In this document: positions 1 to 8,098 of the stretch, piece after piece
Layout of the letters: every line of letters starts with the position of its first letter
Position numbering within the stretch: position 1 is the stretch's first letter
Assembly: GCA_015680635.1 (NCBI GenBank)
Contig: JAABOA010000023.1
Coordinates: 2,839 to 15,597 of the forward strand
Direction of reading: 5' to 3'
Length of the DNA: 12,759 nucleotides
Source: Lunasporangiospora selenospora
Lineage: Eukaryota > Mortierellomycota > Mortierellomycetes > Mortierellales > Mortierellaceae
Program-made: the position numbers and the translations under genes
The notes under the pieces: model-generated
The model's input: only the letters and a program-made list of their open reading frames with translations
The model's database searches: none
What the model was told of the DNA's origin: nothing

Positions 1-1835
1 CTTCTACAGACTCGATCGTGTCTGCAGCTGTCAACGAGACGCGTAGAAACAACTCGACGCCCAGGGATGAATGGCAACCTGTCGACCCAGAGACTCCAAG
101 GCGACTGTTCAGACTCCAAAAGCTCTTTATCCGAAGTTCTCATATCACAGAGCAGACATTGTTCACCATCCTACGCCACTCTCCTAGACTGTCCGACCTC
201 AGTATCCAAGCTCCATCTCTGGACGGCGACACGGACACTTTTATAGAGGCCGAGGCGATGAATGCCACCTTCAACCTAAGCTTTGGAACCGTTCTGGAGC
301 CCGAGTTTACTGTTTCAGACCAATTAGCATCTCATGCCCAAACGTCTCAACGAGTTTTATGCAACAACGACATGTCCTTTTACCATCGTCTTTCTGGTCT
401 TTTCGGTTCCCAGCTCCGTGCCTTGCACTTTTCCAGAACGCATCAAAAACTCACTTCAGAACAGGTCAGGACGATCCTCTGTGCGTTTCCCAATGTTCAG
501 AGATGGCGACTGGTGTGGCAAGATCTGCCTCAGGGAAGGCTGATGCAGGACTTGACCAGGTTTACATTTAATCGACTAACAGCACTCGAGATACTGCCAT
601 TCGCGGATTGGACCCCACGATTGGGCGACACACTTCACGAGTTTCTCTGCGAAAGTCCGTTGTTGTTGCATCTCAAGGCAGGATCTATCGCATATTACGT
701 TGAGAATATGGACATGAATGGAGTCCTAGGTCGTAATCGAGGCCGGCAGCATACCGCAACGTTGGGAACGAATGAACACTGGAGTCAGAGAGATGAACAG
801 GATTCAGAGTCTTATGGTTCCCCAGAGACTTGTTCTCCTCCACTGTCACTCGAGAGGGCGCTCCAGCAACAGCAAGGACTTTTATTAGATGACAAGAAGA
901 GACCACGGGTTTGGGCTTGTCGTAACCTAAAGACATTGCATCTGGAGGTGGCCTCGAGACGACCAGCACATATCCATCAAGGTTCCTCCGTTGGATTCCG
1001 GAACCGCAAACGACGCTTCTTTATCACTTCAGCCCCGTCATGGCGGTCCTCGACCCGGAGACATTCGCACCCGTCCAATGGAGATCCAGTCCAGGGCGAG
1101 CCAGAGGAGAGTGATTTCTCGATTGCCGATAACTCACCCTTTCTTTCGCGGATCGTGTATGGTTATATCGCTCGACTCTGTCCCAATTTGGTCGATCTTC
1201 AAATCCGTGGCTATCGACTCAACATGACACTCCGTGGAGGGTTCTGTCTCTTGACACGGCTGACGCAGTTGAAGCGGTTGGCGATTGCTCAGTATGATTG
1301 TCAGTTCAAGGAACGGGACATCTTGCCCTGGATAGTGAAGCGTCCCACATTGCGGATGCGGTTAGAATGGCGGTTGATCCTGGCAGGATGGCGAGTTTTC
1401 CCTGGAAAACGACCTTTGGACCGTACAGAGATGGAGCATGAACCCAGTGTTACCCCGAGGAGTTCGCCGATCATTGGGATTCGAGAGCAGGAAGAGGAGA
1501 GAGAGAGATTCGACGACCCAAACTTGATACCGACTGCTCAAATACCCAGAGATACAGCCACGAGCAAGGAGAACAAGGGAGAAGAAGAGATTGACTTTGC
1601 CAAGCTTGGATATATGGCGGATGTGGAAGACGAGTTTCAGCGGATTGTGGCGATCAGGATCACGGAGAGCAGGGAGACGTGGCCCGAGTTGGAGAGCGTG
1701 AAGCTGGTGTATGGAAATAGTTTTCGACACAAGGGGGTTGACCTGGTGGTGAACAAGGCGTTTGTTCGGAAGCAGTTTCGAAAGCATCGTCCAGGCACCG
1801 ACTTTCAATGGGTGTTTTGGCATCATCAGTTCTAG
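1..1835 (+). CDS. LRR (F-box/LRR-type) protein, 5' end outside window
   Basis: The frame beginning at base 3 is open from the window edge to TAG at 1833-1835, giving 610 visible residues with no intron needed. The start codon lies upstream. The protein has repeated Leu-spaced segments typical of irregular fungal LRRs, for example LFRLQKLFIRSS near residue 35, LRALHFSRT near 137, LKTLHLEVASR near 307 and CPNLVDLQIRGYRL near 394. Between them are acidic, Ser/Arg-rich linkers (about 325-370 and 475-530). The C-terminal end is basic and aromatic (FQWVFWHHQF). No F-box is visible; in this protein type it would sit in the missing N-terminal part, so the F-box assignment is an inference. If correct, it would recruit substrates to an SCF ubiquitin ligase. 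The PRMT5 ATG follows only 179 bases after the stop, on the same strand. Confidence 0.8.
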   Translation, partial: STDSIVSAAVNETRRNNSTPRDEWQPVDPETPRRLFRLQKLFIRSSHITEQTLFTILRHSPRLSDLSIQAPSLDGDTDTFIEAEAMNATFNLSFGTVLEPEFTVSDQLASHAQTSQRVLCNNDMSFYHRLSGLFGSQLRALHFSRTHQKLTSEQVRTILCAFPNVQRWRLVWQDLPQGRLMQDLTRFTFNRLTALEILPFADWTPRLGDTLHEFLCESPLLLHLKAGSIAYYVENMDMNGVLGRNRGRQHTATLGTNEHWSQRDEQDSESYGSPETCSPPLSLERALQQQQGLLLDDKKRPRVWACRNLKTLHLEVASRRPAHIHQGSSVGFRNRKRRFFITSAPSWRSSTRRHSHPSNGDPVQGEPEESDFSIADNSPFLSRIVYGYIARLCPNLVDLQIRGYRLNMTLRGGFCLLTRLTQLKRLAIAQYDCQFKERDILPWIVKRPTLRMRLEWRLILAGWRVFPGKRPLDRTEMEHEPSVTPRSSPIIGIREQEEERERFDDPNLIPTAQIPRDTATSKENKGEEEIDFAKLGYMADVEDEFQRIVAIRITESRETWPELESVKLVYGNSFRHKGVDLVVNKAFVRKQFRKHRPGTDFQWVFWHHQF

Positions 1836-1853
1836 GTAGGAGAGAGTCGGGGT

Positions 1854-1858
<5 letters not shown>

Positions 1859-1902
<44 letters not shown>
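1859..1902. repeat. (CT)22 microsatellite
   Basis: An uninterrupted 44-base CT dinucleotide run starts 24 bases after the stop of the upstream LRR gene, in its 3' UTR and ahead of its AATAAA. Length is likely to vary between isolates. Confidence 0.97.
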
Positions 1903-1903
<1 letters not shown>

Positions 1904-1922
1904 GTCTGGTCGAGCATGACAA

Positions 1923-1928
1923 AATAAA
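1923..1928 (+). terminator. AATAAA polyadenylation signal of the LRR gene
   Basis: AATAAA lies 88 bases after the stop at 1835, in an A/T-rich stretch. Its distance fits the 3' end of the upstream gene and leaves under 90 bases for the PRMT5 promoter and leader. Confidence 0.55.
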
Positions 1929-1960
1929 AATAATTTATAAACCCAGTCGCTGCAACACAC

Positions 1961-1990
1961 ACTCTCTCACTCTCTCCTCCTCACTCTCTC
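1961..1990 (+). promoter_or_regulatory. CT-rich leader/promoter of PRMT5
   Basis: A pyrimidine-rich block built of ACTCTCTC units lies just upstream of the PRMT5 ATG at 2015. CT-rich tracts near transcription starts are common in fungal housekeeping promoters. No TATA box is evident. Function is inferred from position and composition. Confidence 0.35.
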
Positions 1991-2014
1991 ATTTCATTCT
2001 GGTTGATCTTTCTC

Positions 2015-4414
2015 ATGTCAGACTCGATTCAGATTGGCTACATGCCCCCTGGGGATGGAGTGTCCGCCCAGAATGTAATGGAGCTTGTGGCCTATGGCCA
2101 AGTCAAGGGCCTCGACTTTGTCGTCTCCCCCATCAACAGCCCAGCATACCGACGAGTCCTGTTCGAAGGCCACGAGCCGCAGAGTGTGGCCATGAGGGAA
2201 TGGAGAGCTGGTCTCAATGCCATGACTCCTTCGGATCTTGTTCTCCAAACAGCCTGTAACTAGACTCTGCTCTCTTTTTGCTCGGCTGATTGCCTCCAGA
2301 ATCTCAAGGCTTTTGAGAACTAATGCTTCTCTCACTCTCTCTCACTCTCTCTCCATTCCATAGCCCATGCACAGTACATTGTTGGAACTTTACCCCAATG
2401 GCAAGAGTTTGATTCTACAGATGCCCGAGTTCGGCTCCATTCCGAACTAGCACTCAAGCAGCAGCTAGGCTGGGCCTCGCATATTGCCCTTGGGGGAATC
2501 CTCCTACCCTTTCCATCCTCTCAAACCTCGTCCACCAATTATGGACGCGTCCTTACCACACATCTATCCAATCCAATGTACACCAGCTGTTGGCTAATGG
2601 TGCCCTGTCTAGACGAAGAGCTGGAAAGAGGTGTGTCCGAGGAAGAACAAGGGATCAAGAGCTGGGAACGCTGGAATGAGCTCCGTAACATGGCAGGATT
2701 CGACTCGAAGCTTGGTGTCGCACTCGTCATCTCTGGCACCCTGCCCTCCGACTCTATCCTGGACCGGTGGTTGGCAGAACCCGTCAAGGTCGTGATCCTC
2801 CCCGAAGAAGTGTTTTTGACCAACCCAAAGGGCTATCCAGTCCTCAGTAAACGGTACCAGACCGTGATCCGTCGACTGATGAAGCACACGAGCACGTTTG
2901 TGATTTCCTCCGCAGCTTTTCCAAAGTTGGTGGTGGATGAGTTCTCGGACGATGCATTGGAGCAGCATCCGAGCTCACCACATGCAGACTATCTTCGGTA
3001 TCTGCTCAGGACTCAAGAGAGTGCGGGAGTGATTGATCAGTTTGCACATGGCTACCAAGATTACTTGCAGATGCCTCTGCAACCCCTTCAGGACCACCTG
3101 GATTACAATACGTACGAGAAGGATCCGATCAAATACCAGCTCTACGAATCGGCGATCGAGAAAGCCCTCCAGGATCGTCCTGTCCCCACAAATGGAGAAC
3201 TCGACATTACAGTCATCATGGTTGTTGGAGCTGGTCGTGGTCCACTCGTCAATTGTGCCTTGCGTGCTTCGGAAAAGGCGGCAAGGAATGTGCGCGTTTA
3301 TGCCGTCGAGAAGAACCCTAATGCCTTTATCACGTAAGTTTATAAAGTTATCGATAGTGGTGTAGAGATCTTTGAGACTCTACTATCCACAGGCGACTAA
3401 AATGGCCCTCTGTCTGTCAACTCTTTTTTTTTCCTTACCTTACCATTCCTAGCATTCAAAACAAGAAGGCCTCAATTTGGGGGGATCGCGTCAATATTGT
3501 CTTTTCGGACATGAGAACATGGAAGGCACCCGAGAAGGCCGATATCCTCGTGAGTGAGTTGCTTGGATCCTTTGGCGATAATGAGCTCTCGCCCGAGTGT
3601 TTGGATGGTGCACAAAAGTTTTTGAAGCCGGATGGAATTTCAATTCCATACAATTATACTGCATTTGTCGCGCCCATGATGTCAAACAAGCTACATAATG
3701 ATGTCTCTGGATTCAAGGAGGCGGCGCGTCTAGAGTCGTCGTATGTGGTCATGTTCAAGTCAGTGTCGTTGTTGGCAGAACCAAAGCCGATCTGGACGTT
3801 TGAGCATCCCAACAGGGTTGATCTCTTGCCTGACGAGGGTAGGTCGAAAAAAAAAGTTACAAAGGATACGCAAATACATTCATTAGCACTGTACTCATTT
3901 CATTTCTTTGGATTCCCTTTTAGACCCACTGAGCAACCACCATAATGTTCGATATGGGTCGATTGAATTCACATCGGATGCAGGCGGCATGCTTCACGGA
4001 GTTGCAGGATACTTTGAGTCTGTTCTCTACAAAGATATCTTGATGAGTACGACGATAGCGCTCTCGATTCTTTATTTTCTTTTCCTTTTCATACGACAAA
4101 CGTTATGGTAATCTCTAACCAGGCCATACCATTCTGGTTTGAATCCCTTTTGGTATCCACTCCCCCTAGGTATCAACCCAGAAACACATTCTCCAGGCAT
4201 GTTTAGTTGGTTCCCAATCTATTTTCCGATCAAGACACCGCTCTACGTCCCAGCCAAGGCACAAGTGGTGGTAGATTTTTGGAGGTTGACCGACAGTCGA
4301 AAGGTGTGGTATGAATGGAGAGTGACCTGCAAGCTTGAAGGCCGAGGCGTGATCCAGTCAACACCTATCCATAATGTGGGGGGCAAGTCGAGTAGTATAG
4401 GCCTCTCCTTCTAG
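2015..4414 (+). CDS. PRMT5: Protein arginine N-methyltransferase 5 (type II), five exons
   Basis: Exons 2015-2255, 2364-3333, 3453-3838, 3924-4046 and 4170-4414 join in frame into 654 residues (human protein 637). PRMT5 transfers methyl groups from S-adenosylmethionine to arginine of histones and spliceosomal Sm proteins, making symmetric dimethylarginine; yeast relatives are Skb1 and Hsl7. The N-terminal TIM-barrel half covers about residues 1-300. The Rossmann half carries VVGAGRGP (367-374), YAVEKNPN with SAM-ribose Glu396, and the double-E loop SELLGSFGDNELSPE with Glu439 and Glu448. The C-terminal beta-barrel has PETHSPGMFSWFP (577-589), including the Trp matching human Trp579, and ends in an IGL-type tail. 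Residues 330-338 read TYEKDPIKY where the family has TYEVFEKDPIKY, so the equivalent of human Phe327 is absent. The start is the first ATG giving the conserved N-terminal region. Splice joins were chosen because each restores conserved residues. Confidence 0.96.
2256..2363 (+). other. PRMT5 intron 1
   Basis: 108 bases. Donor GTAACT, branch-like ACTAAT at 2319-2324, then a long CT-rich tract and acceptor TAG. Joining T|CC continues LQTA into SHAQYIVGTLPQW, which matches the conserved IVG...L segment of the TIM barrel. The unspliced frame hits a stop after six bases. Confidence 0.9.
3334..3452 (+). other. PRMT5 intron 2
   Basis: 119 bases. Donor GTAAGT, acceptor CTAG after a T-rich tract. An earlier CCACAG at 3387-3392 was not used because the next conserved residues begin after 3452. 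The join gives EKNPNAFIT then IQNKKASIWGDRVNIV, colinear with the human protein. Confidence 0.92.
3839..3923 (+). other. PRMT5 intron 3
   Basis: 85 bases. Donor GTAGGT, acceptor TTTTAG. The join G|AC restores PDEDPLSNHHNVRYGSIEF, matching the conserved strand before the HGFAGYFE-type motif (here HGVAGYFE). Confidence 0.9.
4047..4169 (+). other. PRMT5 intron 4
   Basis: 123 bases. Donor GTACGA is weak at positions 4-6, branch-like CTAAC at 4115-4119, acceptor CCTAG. The join A|GT gives KDILMSINPETHSPGMFSW, matching human QDITLSIRPETHSPGMFSW without a gap, so the weak donor is accepted. Confidence 0.92.
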
Positions 4415-4420
4415 AATATT

Positions 4421-4453
4421 ATTAATTAATTAATTAATTTATCGATTAATAAA
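4421..4453 (+). terminator. ATTA repeat and AATAAA signal behind PRMT5
   Basis: A 19-base (ATTA)n tract at 4421-4439 starts 7 bases after the PRMT5 stop. AATAAA follows at 4448-4453 in an A/T-rich context, a good position for the PRMT5 poly(A) signal. Confidence 0.6.
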
Positions 4454-4524
4454 TTATATGCACGATCCGCATGACGTGTGTGTGTGTGGCTTTTAACCAT
4501 ATTTTTGTTCCCACCCCCTATTTC

Positions 4525-4570
4525 CATCCTTCCTTCCTTCCTTCCTTCCATCCTTCCTTCCTTCCTTCCT
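4525..4570. repeat. (CCTT)n microsatellite
   Basis: Tetranucleotide tract with an ATCC interruption in the middle, followed by a T-rich run. It lies about 50 bases before the F-box gene ATG, probably in its promoter or 5' UTR. The F-box reading frame stays open through it. Confidence 0.9.
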
Positions 4571-4623
4571 TTTTTCTTTTTTCAAAAGCTCAATCCAAAT
4601 GCCCCTCACTTTCAGTTCCTACA

Positions 4624-5382
4624 ATGATGGCCGGAAGTCAAGATGTGCGCAAGAAACTTCAGGACATTTGGACAGACATAGAATCCCATGAAGACAGAGA
4701 ATCCCATGAATTCTTTCCAGCTGAGGTCTGGATACAGATCTGTCGTTACCTTTATCCATCCCAACTTTCACAGATGTCGATGGTGAACAAGAGCTTAAAC
4801 TCTATCGTATCCCAGTTGAATGTTTGGTCTCGAATATTCGCCATCACATATGGGCCCAAGGCGCAGCTTCGACTACTTGGTAGCACTCACGAGTCCAAAA
4901 GTTACATGCTGTACATGTGTGCATCAAGCCGTCATGTCTGCGAGAGATGCTTCGCTCGTGCTGACTATCAACTTGATGCGGCCTACAAATTGCCTCATCC
5001 GACTCCAATGTTACTTCCAAGACGATCAACGGAAACAGCCATCTACCTTGGCGACAGGATCGATCTAACCTGGACTATTCGGATGTGCCTTCCTTGCAGA
5101 AAAGATCACTTTTTAGTGTATGAAGAGCCATACGAACTAGGACTCCAAAGACAAATACAGGTTAAAGCACTCTATTATAAATACCCCTCCGCCTCCAGGG
5201 TCCCGCTTATTGCGTCAGGGTCAGGGTCAGGGATGTATTCCAACATGAGTGAGAAGACTGCCGTTTTTCATATGCGAGATTACTTTGGTGGGGATATCGG
5301 GATAAAACAATCCAAGGAATCCACAATTATGCCTGATAACACGACAGAGGCAAGGCTCCGCTGGTATCAACTTCAGCCATGA
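4624..5382 (+). CDS. Small F-box protein with two Cys-x2-Cys pairs
   Basis: Single exon, 252 residues from ATG 4624 (a second ATG follows at once). Residues 30-72 (FFPAEVWIQICRYLYP...VNKSLNSIVSQ...VWSRIF) match an F-box, the Skp1-binding segment of SCF ubiquitin ligase adaptors. Downstream are HVCERC (Cys106, Cys109) and MCLPC (Cys155, Cys158), spaced to bind one zinc ion; this part may bind the substrate. No LRRs are present, so the substrate class is unknown. The N-terminal region has an 18-base duplication giving ESHEDRESHE. A Ser-Gly tract (SGSGSG) comes from three TCAGGG units. The frame is open upstream to ATG 4471, but that extension would be encoded by the CCTT microsatellite and starts close behind the PRMT5 poly(A) signal, so 4624 is preferred. 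Confidence 0.82.
   Translation: MMAGSQDVRKKLQDIWTDIESHEDRESHEFFPAEVWIQICRYLYPSQLSQMSMVNKSLNSIVSQLNVWSRIFAITYGPKAQLRLLGSTHESKSYMLYMCASSRHVCERCFARADYQLDAAYKLPHPTPMLLPRRSTETAIYLGDRIDLTWTIRMCLPCRKDHFLVYEEPYELGLQRQIQVKALYYKYPSASRVPLIASGSGSGMYSNMSEKTAVFHMRDYFGGDIGIKQSKESTIMPDNTTEARLRWYQLQP
4681..4710 (+). repeat. Direct repeat GAATCCCATGAA, period 18
   Basis: Two identical 12-base copies (4681-4692 and 4699-4710) within the F-box gene encode the doubled ESHE motif. This in-frame duplication lies in the linker before the F-box. Confidence 0.9.
5215..5232 (+). repeat. TCAGGG x3 in the F-box gene
   Basis: Three tandem hexamers in frame, encoding Ser-Gly repeats near the C-terminal region of the F-box protein. 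Too few units to suggest a telomeric origin. Confidence 0.85.
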
Positions 5383-5639
5383 TGACCCTTCATCATTGGG
5401 AACCCAAGTCATTCGTTCGCGTCTCTGCTACGGGCTCCCAGTTCTTATCCTTCCCAAAATTTTACCCCCATACCTATCTACTCTGTTCCTATATTTTTAT
5501 ATCGCTTATACTCCGAGTGAGACAACCCACACTCTTTCTTTTCCTCCATCCAATATTCCCCTCCCCCCCTTTTTCCCCTCACCACTGCCGATTCATCATA
5601 TTTAAACTATTCTCTTCTTTTTTGAAGATCCTTCTTGCA

Positions 5640-5660
5640 AATAAAAAAAACAAAAATAAA
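5640..5660 (+). terminator. Poly(A) signals of the F-box gene
   Basis: AATAAA occurs at 5640-5645 and again at 5655-5660 in an A-rich block about 260 bases after the stop, following a pyrimidine-rich 3' UTR. Confidence 0.5.
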
Positions 5661-6289
5661 AATCTTTCGCAAGAATTCTCATTGCAGAGATTACGAGTTG
5701 TGTGAAGGGTGTAGGTAACCAATGAGGTTAGAGCTGTGCTTGTATAGGCTGTGTGAGTAATAGGGAATATCGATGTGAGATTTATTCTTATTGTGTCAAA
5801 GTCCGATTTCAAAAAGGAACAAAAATAAAAGGAATACAAACCGGGATAGATAGAGAGAGAGAAAAAAAAGAGAGAGGAAGGGTGACAAAGAGAAGAGATG
5901 GGAGTGCGCGTGAGAGAACCAGGAAATTTTTCTTAGCCAATCACGAAAGTGTAGGTTCAGGTGCCTTGTTCAAAAGGTGTTTGTGTAGTCTAGTGGGTCT
6001 ACCTTTTTTGTGTTTTACTTTTGACTATACCATTAGAACAGAATGCGTCGAGGACATCCCTAGACAAGGCGTAGATAGTATGACACACAAGTGGGTCCCT
6101 TGAACCGGAATGGAGGCGAACTGTGTCCTCTCGTCCCATAATCATATGATTGACACTTATAAAGTTAATCTCGGGATTGGTTAATCTAGCAAAAGTATTT
6201 CAGGACGCCCCCAGATCCAGAAAATAAAGATTAGTAGGACTCTTCCAATGGAGACAAGGTAGAAGGATGACTACAGAGAATTAGAGGTA
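5661..6289. other. Intergenic stretch without a recognisable gene
   Basis: A + strand frame is open across 5753-6103 but begins with GTG, has no internal ATG except seven codons before its stop, and passes through a GA-rich simple tract (about 5846-5880). It is not called as a gene. No RNA gene or promoter was seen. Confidence 0.6.
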
Positions 6290-6295
6290 TTTATT
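6290..6295 (-). terminator. AATAAA on the minus strand behind the 6356-7286 relic
   Basis: TTTATT on the + strand reads AATAAA on the minus strand, 60 bases past the minus-strand stop at 6356-6358. Position supports that a real minus-strand gene once ended here. Confidence 0.4.
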
Positions 6296-6355
6296 GTAGA
6301 CTGAACTATTGAGAGACTCGGAGAACGCACCCTTTTATGCTACATTGGCTAGCTA

Positions 6356-7286
6356 TTAATTGAACTCAAGATTCTTGGATGCACTCGGCATCCAGAAAAA
6401 CTTGATCTTGCTCATCCTTCCAATTTTCGCCGATAGGATATACTTGCCCGCGTCTCCTAGCAATGTCTGATTGATTGCTAATTCAGCAGGTTCCTCGCAG
6501 GAGTGAAAAGTACTAGGCCATGGTACCATAGTCCAAACTCACTTCCTATTGAGATTAGAAACTCAAGAGCACATGCCTGTCAGTCGTTGGCAAAGATCTT
6601 CATTTGGAGAGACAGGTTAACAAAGGTATTTACGCCCGTTGTATTCATAAAGAACTGCGTCTCGAATGAAACCCCAGGTAATATCCGAGTTTAAGGCAAT
6701 GACTCGGATTTCTTGGTTTACGACTCTTTGATACCTCAGTCCAGTCCATAGTTTGCTCCGGTGAGCCTTGATAATAGCAAAAGTCCTCATTAGTCAAGGA
6801 CTAATCTCACCTGAATGAAGACAACTTGGTGCCGTATCCCCATTCAAAAGGGAATTCATGTTGACTGCTTTGCGATGTACCAAGGTGAAGAGCTGAAGTA
6901 TTCTCAATCTTCAAACTTTCTCACAAGACAGCTCCTATTTACTCTTTATCGCTTAAATATTGACCCGATACGTTGTAGCGGCAGAATATAGTTCAACAGG
7001 ATCAACTGAGCGTCTCCTTGGTCAGCAATGTGAACTTTTGGCCTGGTATGAAAAAGATAGGGCCAGCGTCTGTGCTGTTACCGATGACAGGCCTGAAATT
7101 AAATATGGTCATAGGCAGTTGATATGATTTTTACCCCAAGGTCGGTGTAATATTGTTATCCCAGAACCTGAGTTTTTTGTGTGATATATCCAATGACGGT
7201 CCAGGAGATTGAAACACATTTGATTCGACTTCACTTACTGTTAGCTGTGCGGCTGATATGGTCTTTTTGTTGTTCTCTTATTCCAT
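6356..7286 (-). pseudogene. Broken protein-coding gene, unknown family
   Basis: Minus-strand protein-like segments follow each other but change frame or meet stops. A possible ATG at 7286 is followed two codons later by TAA (7278-7280), then an open run including TISAAQLTVSEVESNVFQS. A 42-base intron-like gap (7093-7134) joins it in frame to GNSTDAGPIFFIPGQK, ending at TGA 7002-7004. A second frame gives HIADQGDAQLILLNYILPL (open 6949-7038). Others give EFPFEWGYGTKLSSF, then RVVNQEIRVIALNSDITWGF (open 6617-6790), then FVNLSLQMKIFAND-stop-QACALEF. The last segment, open 6359-6529, includes LAINQTLLGDAGKYILSAK and ends in KNLEFN-TAA. Residue composition looks like a folded globular protein. I do not recognise the family. 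Many short introns could explain some frame jumps, but the in-frame stops argue for decay. Confidence 0.6.
7093..7134 (-). other. Possible 42-base intron inside the relic
   Basis: Minus strand: donor GTAAAA, acceptor TTTCAG after a T/A-rich stretch. Removing it keeps one frame from NNITPTLG into PVIGNSTDAGPI. It is shorter than the PRMT5 introns, so this may be chance. Confidence 0.35.
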
Positions 7287-7485
7287 CAGAGCAATCCGTG
7301 CTATATTTTGAACATATGGGGTTAATAAGTACGAGGACAACAGGGACGAGGACTCAGTGAGAAAAAGACGTGTCTAGACACAAAATCTCGGGCTGCATGT
7401 TCTTTATTCTAAGAAAACTATCTTAACGTGAATGCCCGCTCGGGGTCTGTAGCGCACGCAATCCACAGAGAAAGCAGACACTTTA

Positions 7486-7963
7486 ATGGAAACCAGCAGT
7501 TCAAAGGAGCATGGTGAACTCGCCAGTCCAGAGTCGCAGACATTATCAAAGCACCTCAACACATACACAGCTACAGTAAGCCAAATCAATGAGGCTTTAA
7601 AGAGATGACGGATTGCAATAAAAAAAAAAGAAGAGAGTATCAGCTTAAGCAAGAGAGGAACAACATATTCAAGGAAGCACACGATCAGATCTCTAACAAA
7701 GGCAACGTAAAGCTAGTGTAGTCAACGGCAGAGATGGATGCAGCATTCAAGGTAGAGAGAGATGCTAAAGCCTTTTGAGTTCTCCAGGTCTCAGCTAAGT
7801 CTCAGCTCAGAGACTTGCACTTGCAGCGTCAACGGACAAAAAGGATATAGGCCAAAACGATGAGAGACAACACATACAGGGACATGCTCTATCATCCAAC
7901 AATAAAAGGAGGGCAATAGACGAAGAGATGGAGGTGAAGGAGAACATGGGAAAGACGTGTTGA
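7486..7963 (+). pseudogene. Possible decayed gene for a charged, helical protein
   Basis: From ATG 7486 the + strand reads 40 codons (METSSSKEHGELASPESQTL and onward) to TGA 7606-7608. A one-base shift at the ten-A run 7620-7629 gives REYQLKQERNNIFKEAHDQI up to a TAG, and reading continues as MDAAFKVERDAKAF to another stop. A third frame gives DKKDIGQNDERQHIQGHAL and KRRAIDEEMEVKENMGKTC to TGA 7961-7963. The Glu/Lys/Gln-rich make-up suggests a coiled coil. Purine-rich DNA often mimics such sequence, so this is weaker than the two minus-strand relics. Confidence 0.35.
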
Positions 7964-7998
7964 TAATGAACGTTAGCTATCGAGGTTGAATCCTCAAA

Positions 7999-8098
7999 TA
8001 GCCCTCGTCAAACCTGAAAAAATATCTGGACATTACTATGTATATTTTCCTAATTTGGTGAATGTCCAGACAATTTTCTTCAGGTTTGACGAGGGCTA
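7999..8098. mobile_element. MITE-like inverted repeat with TA ends
   Basis: Left arm 7999-8034 and right arm 8061-8098 are inverted copies. The outer 20 bases (TAGCCCTCGTCAAACCTGAA) pair perfectly, a short mismatched patch follows, then nine inner bases (CTGGACATT) pair perfectly, around a 26-base A/T-rich loop. TA lies at both ends and could be the target duplication made by Tc1/mariner-type transposases, leaving a 96-base element (8001-8096). It has no coding capacity. A non-mobile hairpin is the alternative; multiple copies elsewhere would decide. Confidence 0.6.

Noticed and set aside
1362-1962. Minus-strand open frames with long Arg-Glu repeats
   Set aside because: They are translations of the CT microsatellite read in reverse and run antisense through the LRR gene; no independent coding signal.
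5215-5232. TCAGGG repeats as an interstitial telomere
   Set aside because: Only three units, in frame within a gene, and not the usual fungal TTAGGG.
5753-6103. 116-codon + strand open frame
   Set aside because: It begins with GTG, lacks a usable ATG, is partly GA-rich simple sequence, and resembles no known domain.
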